From assembly GCF_004346225.1 (NCBI RefSeq), contig NZ_SMAJ01000019.1, forward strand, positions 1 through 64,000: a stretch of DNA of 64,000 nucleotides, written 5' to 3'. The notes beneath the pieces were generated by a model. The model was given only the letters and a program-made list of their open reading frames with translations. It was not told the DNA's origin and ran no database searches. Numbering within the stretch: the stretch's first letter is position 1; each line of letters opens with the position of its first letter. Shown here piece by piece: positions 50,924 to 59,202 of this stretch. Source of the stretch: Paralcaligenes ureilyticus. GTDB lineage: Bacteria; Pseudomonadota; Gammaproteobacteria; Burkholderiales; Burkholderiaceae_B. The translations under genes were made by a program, and so were the position numbers.

Positions 50924-51880
50924 ATGAAAGTTTTGATTACAGATTATGATTTTCCCGATCTTGACCTGGAGCAAGATCTGTATCGTGCCGCGGGCGTCGA
51001 GGTCGTCGTGGCGCAATGCCGCAGCGAAGCCGATGTCATCGCCGCCTCGGAAGGTTGCCAGGGGCTGCTGGTGCAGTACGCCCCCGTGAACGCCCGTGTA
51101 TTTGCCGCAAGGCCGGAGATTCGCATTGTCAGCCGGTTTGGCGCCGGGTTCGATACGATAAATCTGGCCGACGCCGAAGAGCATGGCGTATGGGTGGGCA
51201 ATTCGCCTGATTACGGCGTGGGCGAGGTGGCCACTCATGCGCTGGCGATGACGCTATCCTTATTGCGTCATATTGCTTTCTACGACCGCGACGTGAAGGC
51301 CGGGAAATGGCATTTCACGTCGGCGGGCAAGATGCGGCGCGTGGGCGACATGACCATCGGCATTCTGGGGCTGGGCCGTATAGGCAAGCGTATGGCGCAC
51401 ATCAGCCGAAACAGTTTCAAGCGGGTGATCGCCTGCGATCCGCATATTATCGACGGGGACTTCCCGGCTTACGTAGAACGCGTTAGCATGGACGAGTTGT
51501 TTTCCCAGTCCGATGCGATCTCGGTGCATGTTCCGCTAAATGATGAGACGCGCGGCCTGGTCAATGCTCGAGCGCTGGGCCTGATGCCGCAGGGCGGCGT
51601 CCTGGTCAATACGGCGCGCGGCCCCGTTGTTGATATCGACGCCTTGCTTGCGGCACTCGACAGCGGTCGTCTCGATGGGGCCGCGCTCGACGTGCTGCCG
51701 ATCGAGCCGCCCGCCATAGATGCCCGCATTGTGCAGCATCCGCGTGTATTGCTGACGCCGCACGCTGCGTTTTATTCTGTGGTGGCGGAAAAAGAATTGC
51801 GGCGCAAGGCTGCGCAGAATTTAATCGATTGGGCGCAACGAGGCCGCCCATCGTATGTGGTAGTGGAAGGCGTGGCATAA
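50924..51880 (+). CDS. D-isomer-specific 2-hydroxyacid dehydrogenase family protein
   Basis: A 318-residue NAD(P)-dependent enzyme. GILGLGRIG (about 144-152) binds the nucleotide; the catalytic set is Arg in VNTARGP, Glu in VLPIEPP and His in LLTPHAAFYS. Such enzymes reduce 2-keto acids or oxidise phosphorylated hydroxyacids. It begins 9 bases after the IlvD/Edd gene. It probably handles a product of the dehydratases. Confidence 0.91.
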   Translation: MKVLITDYDFPDLDLEQDLYRAAGVEVVVAQCRSEADVIAASEGCQGLLVQYAPVNARVFAARPEIRIVSRFGAGFDTINLADAEEHGVWVGNSPDYGVGEVATHALAMTLSLLRHIAFYDRDVKAGKWHFTSAGKMRRVGDMTIGILGLGRIGKRMAHISRNSFKRVIACDPHIIDGDFPAYVERVSMDELFSQSDAISVHVPLNDETRGLVNARALGLMPQGGVLVNTARGPVVDIDALLAALDSGRLDGAALDVLPIEPPAIDARIVQHPRVLLTPHAAFYSVVAEKELRRKAAQNLIDWAQRGRPSYVVVEGVA

Positions 51881-51912
51881 ATCATAAGTAGAACGAGACA
51901 AAGGAACACGGC

Positions 51913-53001
51913 ATGGCATCAGTGCAGATTCGAGGAATACAGAAGTATTTCGGCGGCACACAGGTTATTCGCGGTGTCGATATCGACATCGAAGATGGGC
52001 AATTTGCCGTACTGGTTGGGCCGTCGGGTTGCGGCAAGTCGACCTTGTTGCGGATGTTGGCCGGGCTGGAGCAGATCACCGAAGGTGAAATCCTGATCAA
52101 TGGCAAGGTTGTCAATAATATGCAGCCCAAGGAACGCGACATTGCCATGGTGTTCCAGAATTACGCGTTGTACCCGCACATGACGGTGTACGACAATATG
52201 GCGTTTTCCTTGTTATTGGCCAAAATCGACAAAGACGATATCAAGAAGCGGGTCGATCGCGCCTCTGAAATTCTGGGCCTTTCGCAATTGCTGGAGCGTT
52301 TCCCGCGTCAGCTTTCAGGCGGTCAGCGTCAGCGTGTTGCGATGGGCCGCGCCATTGTGCGCGACCCGCAGGTTTTTCTGTTCGACGAGCCCTTGTCCAA
52401 CCTCGATGCCAAGCTGCGTGTGCAAATGCGTGCGGAAATCAAAGAGCTGCATCAGCGCCTTCACACCACCTCGGTCTATGTGACCCACGATCAGATCGAA
52501 GCCATGACGATGGCCGATCAGATCGTTGTCATGCACGATGGCGTGGTTGAGCAGCGCGGCAAGCCGCTCGACCTTTACGACCACCCCGATAACCTGTTTG
52601 TAGCGGGCTTCATCGGTTCGCCGGCGATGAATTTCGTGCCTGGCGTGTTGCGTCGCAGTGGATCCGGCGCGCGGGTAGAGTTTCCCGACGGCTCGTTCGT
52701 GCCTGCGCCCATCACCACCGGCCAGACGGCTGGAGTCGATGGCCAGCCGGTGATTTATGGCGTACGCCCCGAGCACTTGAATGTTGCTTCGGGCGACGAA
52801 GGGATCAAAACGGGGGTTGTCGTCATTGAGCCCACCGGCGCCAACACCGAGGTCTATTCACGGTTTTGCAATGCGGATCTCATTTCGATCTTTCGCGAGC
52901 GCCACAACTTCAAGGCGGGCGACACGCTGCGCCTGGTTCCCGACCACCATCACACCCATTTGTTCGACGCAGAGTCCGGCAAGGCTTTGCGGCAAAACTG
53001 A
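51913..53001 (+). CDS. ABC transporter ATPase, MalK/UgpC type
   Basis: A 362-residue ATPase of the CUT1 sugar importer group: Walker A GPSGCGKST, Q-loop, signature LSGGQRQRVAMGRA, Walker B VFLFDEPLSNLD, H-loop THDQIEA, and a C-terminal OB-fold (TOBE) regulatory part from about residue 235. It lies 32 bases after the dehydrogenase and before its substrate-binding protein, in the same operon. Confidence 0.94.
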   Translation: MASVQIRGIQKYFGGTQVIRGVDIDIEDGQFAVLVGPSGCGKSTLLRMLAGLEQITEGEILINGKVVNNMQPKERDIAMVFQNYALYPHMTVYDNMAFSLLLAKIDKDDIKKRVDRASEILGLSQLLERFPRQLSGGQRQRVAMGRAIVRDPQVFLFDEPLSNLDAKLRVQMRAEIKELHQRLHTTSVYVTHDQIEAMTMADQIVVMHDGVVEQRGKPLDLYDHPDNLFVAGFIGSPAMNFVPGVLRRSGSGARVEFPDGSFVPAPITTGQTAGVDGQPVIYGVRPEHLNVASGDEGIKTGVVVIEPTGANTEVYSRFCNADLISIFRERHNFKAGDTLRLVPDHHHTHLFDAESGKALRQN

Positions 53002-53070
53002 TTTTTTGGAGGCACACAGCAAGACTGATTTCCCGTGGGCTTAGTCCCTTTAACCAAAGGAGTGGAAGAC

Positions 53071-54390
53071 ATGACAAAACTTACAAGACGCGATTTTCTG
53101 GTGTCTACGGCCGCAGCGGCTGCAGCAACAACCCTGAGCGGCAGCGCTTTTGCCGCCGAAGCCGGCACCAAGCTGAATTACACGCCGGAAAAAGGCGCCA
53201 CCTTGCGTGTGCTGCGGTGGAAGCGCTTCGTGCAGGGCGACGAAGACCTCTGGATGGCAAACACCAAAAAATTCACCGAGCAAACCGGCATACCGGTACG
53301 CATCGACAACGAAGGCTGGGAAGATGTGCGGCCCAAGGCGGCGGTGGCGGCACGGGTGGGCAGCGGTCCCGACATTATCATCGGCTGGTTCGATGACCCG
53401 GAGCAATATCCCGAGAAGCTGGTTGACGTTTCCGACCTGGGTACTTACCTGGACAAGAAATACGGCGGCTGGTACGACGTATGCAAGAAATACGGCATGA
53501 AGGATGGCAAGTGGATCGCCATACCCCTGGGGGTTGTCGGCAACGCGCTGGTGTATCGTCAAAGCATGATCAAGGCGGCCGGGTTCGATACCGTTCCCAA
53601 AGACTTGGCGGGTTTTCTCAAACTGTGCCAGGCGCTCAAGGCCAAGAACACGCCGGCGGGTTTTGCGTTTGGCCACGCGGTGGGCGACGGCAATAACTTT
53701 GCGCACTGGCTGCTGTGGTCGCACGGCGGCATGCTGGTCAATAAAAAGGGCCATGTGGTGGTCGAGTCGCCCGAAACCGTTGCGGCGCTGGAATATGCCA
53801 GGGAACTGTACAAAACCTTTATTCCGGGCACGCTGGCGTGGCAGGATCCGTCCAATAACAAGGCCTTCCTGGACAGCCAGATCAGTCTGACGGCCAACGG
53901 CATTTCGGTGTATTACGCGGCAAAGAAGTCCGCCGATCCGAAAATGCAGGCGATCGCGCTGGATATCGAGCATGCACATCTTCCCGTAGGCTCTACCGGC
54001 AAGCATACCGAGCTGATGCAGATCACACAGATGATGTTGTTCAAGTACTCCAAGTATCCCAAGGCCGCCAAGGCTTTCATGCAATTCATGATGGAAGCCG
54101 ATCAGTACAACCCGTGGATGCAGGCCGCCATTGGCTATGTCAGTCAACCGCTGAAAGCCTACGAGGCCAACCCGATCTGGACGTCGGATCCGAAAGCGAC
54201 CGTGTTCCGCGATTCCGCGGCGATCATGATCGACAACGGCCATGCAGGGCCTCTTGGAACCGCTTCGGCAGCTGTCATGGCCGATTATGTGGTGGTTGAT
54301 ATGTTTGCCGCGGCGGCAAGCGGATCGAAGACACCCAAAGAAGCGGCCAAGCAGGCGGCTGAACGCGCCAAGCGTTATTACAAGGCCTAA
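53071..54390 (+). CDS. ABC sugar-binding protein (CUT1), Tat-type signal
   Basis: A 439-residue periplasmic binding protein. The start at 53071 has AAAGGAG nearby. The signal TRRDFLVSTAAAAAATTLSGSAFA contains a twin-arginine motif, so export may be by Tat. The mature protein begins near AEAGTKLNY and has the bacterial extracellular solute-binding family 1 pattern (NTKKFTEQTGIPVRI, WAGRVGSGPDIIIG-like segment, MQFMMEADQYNPWM). The ligand is probably an oligo- or acidic sugar, inferred only from the operon. Confidence 0.9.
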   Translation: MTKLTRRDFLVSTAAAAAATTLSGSAFAAEAGTKLNYTPEKGATLRVLRWKRFVQGDEDLWMANTKKFTEQTGIPVRIDNEGWEDVRPKAAVAARVGSGPDIIIGWFDDPEQYPEKLVDVSDLGTYLDKKYGGWYDVCKKYGMKDGKWIAIPLGVVGNALVYRQSMIKAAGFDTVPKDLAGFLKLCQALKAKNTPAGFAFGHAVGDGNNFAHWLLWSHGGMLVNKKGHVVVESPETVAALEYARELYKTFIPGTLAWQDPSNNKAFLDSQISLTANGISVYYAAKKSADPKMQAIALDIEHAHLPVGSTGKHTELMQITQMMLFKYSKYPKAAKAFMQFMMEADQYNPWMQAAIGYVSQPLKAYEANPIWTSDPKATVFRDSAAIMIDNGHAGPLGTASAAVMADYVVVDMFAAAASGSKTPKEAAKQAAERAKRYYKA

Positions 54391-54427
54391 GAGCGCGACG
54401 CCCGGGGGCCGGGCGGCACGCTCCCTC

Positions 54428-54453
54428 CTGACGGCGGCCCAGGCCGCCGTCAG
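54428..54453 (+). promoter_or_regulatory. Intercistronic stem-loop after the binding-protein gene
   Basis: A perfect 11-bp stem (54428-54438 with 54443-54453) and a 4-base loop, without a T tract, lies between the binding-protein and permease genes. Such hairpins commonly protect the abundant binding-protein messenger and let less of it run on to the permeases. Confidence 0.65.
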
Positions 54454-54470
54454 CGACGTTTCCATCTAGG

Positions 54471-55376
54471 ATGCTTATGCTATCTCGACTGTTCAATAAC
54501 AAGAATGTGCTGGGGCTGTGTTTTATGCTGCCCTCGGCCATATTGCTGCTGGTGTTTCTGACGTATCCGCTTGGGCTGGGGGTTTGGCTCGGTTTTACCG
54601 ATGCCAAAATAGGAAGTTCGGGTCATTGGATAGGCCTGGACAACTATCGCTATCTGATCGGCGATTCGATCGCGCAGCTGGCCCTGTTCAACACGATACT
54701 TTATACCGTTGTGGCCAGTATCCTGAAGTTCATGCTGGGCCTGTGGCTGGCTCTGTTGCTTAACAAGAATTTGCCGTTCAAATCTTTTTTCCGATCCATG
54801 GTGCTACTGCCGTGGATCGTGCCCACGGCGCTATCGGCGCTGGCATTCTGGTGGATATACGATCCGCAGTTTTCGATTATCAGCTGGACGCTCGTGAAGA
54901 TGGGCGTGATCCATCATTACATCAATTTCCTGGGCGACCCATGGATGGCCCGGGCCTCGGTGATCGTCGCCAACGTATGGCGCGGCATTCCCTTTGTGGC
55001 GATCACGCTGCTGGCTGGGCTGCAGACGATTTCGCCGGCGCTGTATGAGGCCGCGTCGATCGACGGGGTGACCCCCTGGCAGCAGTTCCGCTATGTGACC
55101 TTGCCGCTGCTCACGCCCATCATTGCGGTGGTGATGACTTTCTCGGTACTGTTTACGTTCACCGACTTTCAGCTGATTTACGTGCTGACACGCGGTGGCC
55201 CGCTCAATGCCACGCATCTGATGACGACCTTGTCGTTTCAACGCGCCATTCCGGGCGGATCGCTGGGCGAGGGTGCCGCGTTGGCGATACTGATGATTCC
55301 GTTCCTGCTGGCGTCCATCATGTTCTCGTATTTCGGGCTGCAACGTCGCGCCTGGCAACAAGGAGGGGATAAATGA
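54471..55376 (+). CDS. ABC sugar permease (MalF/UgpA type)
   Basis: A 301-residue membrane protein with six predicted helices starting at about residue 16. The ABC-contact EAA loop YEAASIDGVTPWQQFRYVTLPLL is at about 198-220. It pairs with the following permease, with which it overlaps by four bases (ATGA). Confidence 0.92.
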   Translation: MLMLSRLFNNKNVLGLCFMLPSAILLLVFLTYPLGLGVWLGFTDAKIGSSGHWIGLDNYRYLIGDSIAQLALFNTILYTVVASILKFMLGLWLALLLNKNLPFKSFFRSMVLLPWIVPTALSALAFWWIYDPQFSIISWTLVKMGVIHHYINFLGDPWMARASVIVANVWRGIPFVAITLLAGLQTISPALYEAASIDGVTPWQQFRYVTLPLLTPIIAVVMTFSVLFTFTDFQLIYVLTRGGPLNATHLMTTLSFQRAIPGGSLGEGAALAILMIPFLLASIMFSYFGLQRRAWQQGGDK

Positions 55377-56245
55377 AAAAGCCGCAGCCCGAGCAACAGG
55401 GGATGGACTTTCTGCAGTCGCTGCCGCGACGCTGGGTAACCGTCTATATCCCTTTGGCCATATTTGTTTTTGTACTGCTGTTTCCGTTTTACTGGATGGT
55501 GATCACGGCGTTCAAGTCCGACGCGGAACTGGCGTTACACACCAGCAACCCGTTCTGGGTGGTGGCGCCCACGCTGCATCACTTCAAACGGTTGTTGTTC
55601 GATACGCCCTTTAACGGGTGGATGATCAATACGGTGATCGTGTCGGTGGCGGCGACCTTCATATCGCTCACCGCGAGCGTGTTTGGGGCATATGCGATAG
55701 AGCGCTTGCGCTTTCAGGGTTCCAAGCAAGTGGGCCTGGGGATTTTCTTCGCGTATCTGGTGCCGCCGTCGATCCTGTTCATTCCGCTTGCGTCGATCGT
55801 GTTCCAGCTGGGCCTGTTCGACACACGCTGGGCCTTGATTCTTACCTATCCCACGTTCTTGATTCCGTTTTGCACCTGGCTGCTGATGGGGTATTTTCGG
55901 TCCATTCCCTACGAGCTGGAAGAGTGTGCGCTTATCGACGGCGCGACGCGTTGGCAGATTCTGGTGAAGATCATCATGCCCCTGGCCGTTCCTGGATTGA
56001 TTTCGGCCGGCATATTCGCATTCACACTTTCCTGGAACGAGTTCATTTACGCGCTGACGTTCATTTCTTCGACCGAGGTCAAAACCGTGCCGGTGGGCAT
56101 GGTTACGGAACTGATCGAAGGCGACGTATACCATTGGGGCGAGTTAATGGCCGGCGCCTTGCTGGGGTCTTTGCCGGTCGCGATTGTGTATTCGTTCTTT
56201 GTGGAATATTACGTGTCGGGGATGACGGGGGCGGTGAAGGAATAA
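55373..56245 (+). CDS. ABC sugar permease (MalG/UgpE type)
   Basis: A 290-residue membrane protein with six helices. The EAA loop YELEECALIDGATRWQILVKIIMPLAVPG is at about 178-206. It is the last gene of the plus-strand sugar-acid operon; a short stem TGGGAT/ATCCCA with TGTTTG after it and a REP-like hairpin follow within 60 bases. Confidence 0.92.
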   Translation: MKKPQPEQQGMDFLQSLPRRWVTVYIPLAIFVFVLLFPFYWMVITAFKSDAELALHTSNPFWVVAPTLHHFKRLLFDTPFNGWMINTVIVSVAATFISLTASVFGAYAIERLRFQGSKQVGLGIFFAYLVPPSILFIPLASIVFQLGLFDTRWALILTYPTFLIPFCTWLLMGYFRSIPYELEECALIDGATRWQILVKIIMPLAVPGLISAGIFAFTLSWNEFIYALTFISSTEVKTVPVGMVTELIEGDVYHWGELMAGALLGSLPVAIVYSFFVEYYVSGMTGAVKE

Positions 56246-56273
56246 TGGATGCGTGGGATGGTATCCCATGTTT

Positions 56274-56299
56274 GTAGCGCCACCCCTTGTGGGTGGCAT
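56274..56299 (+). repeat. GTAG-headed REP-like hairpin, copy 8
   Basis: GTAGC with stem GCCACCC/GGGTGGC and loop CTTGT, then AT, 29 bases after the permease stop. Confidence 0.8.
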
Positions 56300-56350
56300 T
56301 CGCTGAAAGTGGCTCACCCTATCCCGCTTAAAACCTCCTAGCCCCGCGCC

Positions 56351-56570
56351 GTGGGCGGTTAAGGCAGGTCAGGCTCCGACGTGCCCGGTTCTGGCTACGC
56401 CAGAACTTCCCGCGCGAATAATCTGCTTCGGGGCGGCGTGCGAACTCGTGGGGCGATCAGTCCACTGGACTGATCGCAAGCGTCCCACTCAAACAGCGCA
56501 CGCCTTGGATCCCCGAAGCAGATTATTCGCGCGGCGTGCCCGAGTCGCCCGCCCTGCCTTAACCGCCCAC
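56351..56570. repeat. 220-bp nested inverted repeat
   Basis: Outer 18-bp arms (56351-56368 with 56553-56570) and 23-bp inner arms (56411-56433 with 56511-56533) pair perfectly, then 8-bp arms (56435-56442 with 56497-56504), and the centre is a 25-base palindrome with a one-base axis (56453-56477). The left side has an extra hairpin (56388-56406, GTTCTGGC/GCCAGAAC). The arms are offset, so the two sides have gained or lost bases but kept pairing. No target duplication is obvious. Confidence 0.85.
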
Positions 56571-56587
56571 GTCGCTACATTGTTGAA

Positions 56588-56613
56588 ATGGCAGCCACAA
56601 GGGCTGCCGCTAC
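56588..56613 (-). repeat. GTAG-headed REP-like hairpin, copy 9
   Basis: GTAGC with stem GGCAGCC/GGCTGCC and loop CTTGT on the minus strand; it is 17 bases from the nested palindrome. Confidence 0.8.
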
Positions 56614-56655
56614 ATTGGCAACGGATACGTATTTTATTGGGACGCATACGTATTT

Positions 56656-56681
56656 GTAGCGGCACCCCTTGTGGGTGCCAT
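56656..56681 (+). repeat. GTAG-headed REP-like hairpin, copy 10
   Basis: GTAGC with stem GGCACCC/GGGTGCC and loop CTTGT, then AT; inverted relative to copy 9 and just beyond the denD stop. Confidence 0.8.
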
Positions 56682-56703
56682 CTACGCCCAAACCCACTCC
56701 CGC

Positions 56704-57684
56704 CTATTTCCCCCCCGCCTTCAACTCCTCACTTATATATTCCTGCACGATCGCGTCGAAACTGGCGTCGCGCGTAAATCCCATGGCGTTGGCGCGGGTA
56801 GTGAGGAAATCGCCGGGCCATGAATTGACGATGCGTTCGATGGCCGGATCGATTTGCCAGCGTATGCGTTGTGCGGCCGCAGCGCCGCCTACGCGTTCGA
56901 GCGACTGTGCCATCTCGCCTACGGTCGTAGACAGGCCGGGTAGGTTCAGGGCGCGGCTGGCGCCAAGCAGGCTGCCGATTTCGTGGCCATGTATCAGATT
57001 GGCGATGGCTTTGCCGGGCGAGATCAGCCACAGCGCGGTGCCTGGCGCTACGGGACAGACTGATACGGTGCCGTTTAGCGGCTCGCGTATGATGCCGCTG
57101 GCAAAACTGGACGCGGCTTTGTTGGGGGCGCCGGGGCGCACACATACTGTGGGCATGCGCAGGGCGCGGCCATCGATGAACTGCTTGCGGCTGTAGTCGC
57201 TGATCAGGAGTTCGCCCATGACTTTCTGCGCGCCGTACGAGCTTTGCGGCGTGGTGGGCGTGCTGTCGAGCACTTGTGCGGGCAGAATGCCGCCGAAGGC
57301 GGCTACCGAGCTGGTGAACACGACACGCGGACAGTTGCGATTGTGGCGCGCGCGTTCGAGGATGAGGCGGGTGGCGTCCAGATTGATGCGCATGCCCAGA
57401 TCGAAGTTGGCTTCGGCCTCGCCGCTGACGATCGCGGCCAGATGGAAGATGGATTGGGTGTCTGGAGTAACGGCGGCCCGCACGACTTCCGGGTCGGAAA
57501 TGTCGCCGGTAATGGTTTGGATGCGGGGGTCGTTAAACCCGTGAGCTGCCACCACATCGAGCAAGGTGATGCGTGAAATGGTCTGTTGAACGCCCTGCGC
57601 ATCGGCCAGTGTGTTGCGCTTGAGAAGTGCTTTGGCAAGACGCGAGCCCAGTAGGCCGGCGCCGCCCGTAATCAATATATGCAT
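56704..57684 (-). CDS. NAD-dependent epimerase/dehydratase family, DenD (D-erythronate dehydrogenase)-like
   Basis: A 326-residue extended SDR. MHILITGGAGLLGSRLAKALL gives the Rossmann motif; FTSSVAAFGG and the active-site tyrosine-lysine pair YGAQK are visible. The overall pattern (fused GxxGxxG, PGAPNKAASSFASGIIREPLNG, CPVAPGTALWLISPG) resembles DenD, which oxidises D-erythronate at C2. Start at 57684; the frame is open 33 codons further. It lies 58 bases after livF on the same strand, so it may be the last gene of the Liv-type operon. Erythronate use is only an inference. Confidence 0.82.
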   Translation of the reverse strand: MHILITGGAGLLGSRLAKALLKRNTLADAQGVQQTISRITLLDVVAAHGFNDPRIQTITGDISDPEVVRAAVTPDTQSIFHLAAIVSGEAEANFDLGMRINLDATRLILERARHNRNCPRVVFTSSVAAFGGILPAQVLDSTPTTPQSSYGAQKVMGELLISDYSRKQFIDGRALRMPTVCVRPGAPNKAASSFASGIIREPLNGTVSVCPVAPGTALWLISPGKAIANLIHGHEIGSLLGASRALNLPGLSTTVGEMAQSLERVGGAAAAQRIRWQIDPAIERIVNSWPGDFLTTRANAMGFTRDASFDAIVQEYISEELKAGGK

Positions 57685-57742
57685 GGAATTTTCCGAGGGA
57701 CAGTATGCGTCTAATGATAATGCCGTTTCCCGGTCAATGGCT

Positions 57743-58456
57743 TCAAATGCCCATATAGCTTTGCAGCGTTTCGCGTTGGGCACGCAGTTCGTCGGAGCTT
57801 CCCGACCACACGACCTGGCCTTTTTCCACGATGTAGTGGCGGTCGGCCAGCGGCAAAAGAGAGTTCAAATTCTTATCGATGCAGATAATCGACAGGCCGA
57901 TTTTTTTGAGCTCGCCCAGGCAGTGCCAGATTTCGGCGCGTATCAATGGCGCCAGGCCCTCGGTCGCTTCGTCCAGGATCAGCATTCGCGGATTGGTCAT
58001 GAGCGCGCGGCCGATCGCCAGCATTTGCTGTTCGCCGCCCGACAGGTTCGAGCCCAGATTCCCGGCGCGTTCTTGCAACCGTGGAAAGAGGGCGTAGATT
58101 TTGTCCAGGGACCAAGGCGCCGCCGACTTCTGGCGATTGTGGGCGGTGGCGATCAGGTTCTCGGCGACGCTGAGGTTGGGAAAAATCTGGCGTCCCTCGG
58201 GAACCAGGCCGATGCCGGCGCGCGCCACCTTGTAAGACGGGGCTCCGGTAATTTCCTGATCGGCGAAGCGGATGGAGCCTTGCGTGGGCGCCATCAGGCC
58301 GACAATGGATTTGACGGTGGTGGATTTGCCCATGCCGTTGCGCCCGAGCAGCGTGACGAATTGCCCCTCGATGACCTGAAAGCTCATGCCAAACAGCACC
58401 TGACTGGCGCCGTAAAACGATTCGATCCTGTCCACATCAAGCAATACAGAGCTCAT
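57743..58456 (-). CDS. livF: Branched-chain amino acid-type ABC ATPase LivF
   Basis: A 237-residue ATPase: Walker A GRNGMGKST, signature LSGGEQQMLAIGRAL, Walker B LILDEATEGLAP, ending in ETLQSYMGI. It overlaps livG by four bases. Liv-type importers carry branched-chain amino acids, urea, aromatic or short-chain acids; the substrate cannot be told here. Confidence 0.93.
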   Translation of the reverse strand: MSSVLLDVDRIESFYGASQVLFGMSFQVIEGQFVTLLGRNGMGKSTTVKSIVGLMAPTQGSIRFADQEITGAPSYKVARAGIGLVPEGRQIFPNLSVAENLIATAHNRQKSAAPWSLDKIYALFPRLQERAGNLGSNLSGGEQQMLAIGRALMTNPRMLILDEATEGLAPLIRAEIWHCLGELKKIGLSIICIDKNLNSLLPLADRHYIVEKGQVVWSGSSDELRAQRETLQSYMGI

Positions 58457-59202
58457 ACGTCGGCCTCATCGCCCAGGTAAGCGGTTCGAACTTCGGGGTT
58501 GGCGCGGATTTCGGCAATCGAGCCACAGGCGATGCTGCGGCCATACACCAATACCGTAATGCGATCGGCCAGCTTGAAGACCGCATCCATATCGTGTTCG
58601 ACCAGGACGATGCCATATTGGCCTTTTAGATCAAGAAGCAGCGCGGTCATTTTCGCGGATTCGGCCTGGCTCATGCCGGCCATGGGTTCGTCGAGCAGCA
58701 GCAGCCTGGGTTGGCCGGCGAGTACCATGGCCAGTTCCAGTTGGCGCTGTTCACCGTGCGCCAGATCGGCCGCGCGCACATGCAGATATTGGCCCAGGCC
58801 CACGCGCTCCAGCGCCTCTTGCGCGGGTGTCACCAGCGCCGGCTGGGACAGTGCGGGTGTCCAGAACCGGAAGCTATGCCCCTGGTGGGCCTGTATGGTG
58901 AGCATCACATTTTGCAACGCCGTGAATTCGGAAAAGACCGAGGTGATCTGGTAGGACCGAGCCAGCCCCAGCAAGGCGCGCTGCTCGGCGCGCAGGCGTG
59001 TAATGTCCTGGTCCTGGAAATGGATCTGGCCGCTGTCGGGTTTGATTTCGCCGGCAAGCTGCGTAATCAGGGTGCTCTTGCCGGCGCCGTTGGGCCCGAT
59101 GATGGCGTGCAGCTCGCCGGCCCGCACGTCGAAATCGAAATGATCGGTCGCGACCAGGCCGCCGTAGCGCTTGACGAGCTGCCGGACGGACAAGAGGCTC
59201 AT
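58453..59202 (-). CDS. livG: Branched-chain amino acid-type ABC ATPase LivG
   Basis: A 249-residue ATPase: Walker A GPNGAGKST, signature LAHGEQRQLELAMVLAG and Walker B LLLLDEPMAGMS, with the C-terminal extension typical for LivG. It overlaps livM and livF by four bases each, so the operon is tightly coupled. Confidence 0.93.
   Translation of the reverse strand: MSLLSVRQLVKRYGGLVATDHFDFDVRAGELHAIIGPNGAGKSTLITQLAGEIKPDSGQIHFQDQDITRLRAEQRALLGLARSYQITSVFSEFTALQNVMLTIQAHQGHSFRFWTPALSQPALVTPAQEALERVGLGQYLHVRAADLAHGEQRQLELAMVLAGQPRLLLLDEPMAGMSQAESAKMTALLLDLKGQYGIVLVEHDMDAVFKLADRITVLVYGRSIACGSIAEIRANPEVRTAYLGDEADV

Larger units (their letters stand above)
56246..56703. other. 458-bp repeat-rich spacer
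   Basis: A non-coding region between convergent operons. It carries REP-like copies 8, 9 and 10 and a roughly 220-bp nested palindrome. A weak terminator for the upstream operon is possible at 56254-56275 (6-bp stem, then TGTTTG). No coding sequence is seen. Confidence 0.65.

Noticed and set aside
54391-54427. First GC-rich inverted repeat after the ABC binding-protein gene
   Set aside because: Pairing is imperfect and there is no T tract; only the second stem-loop is clear.
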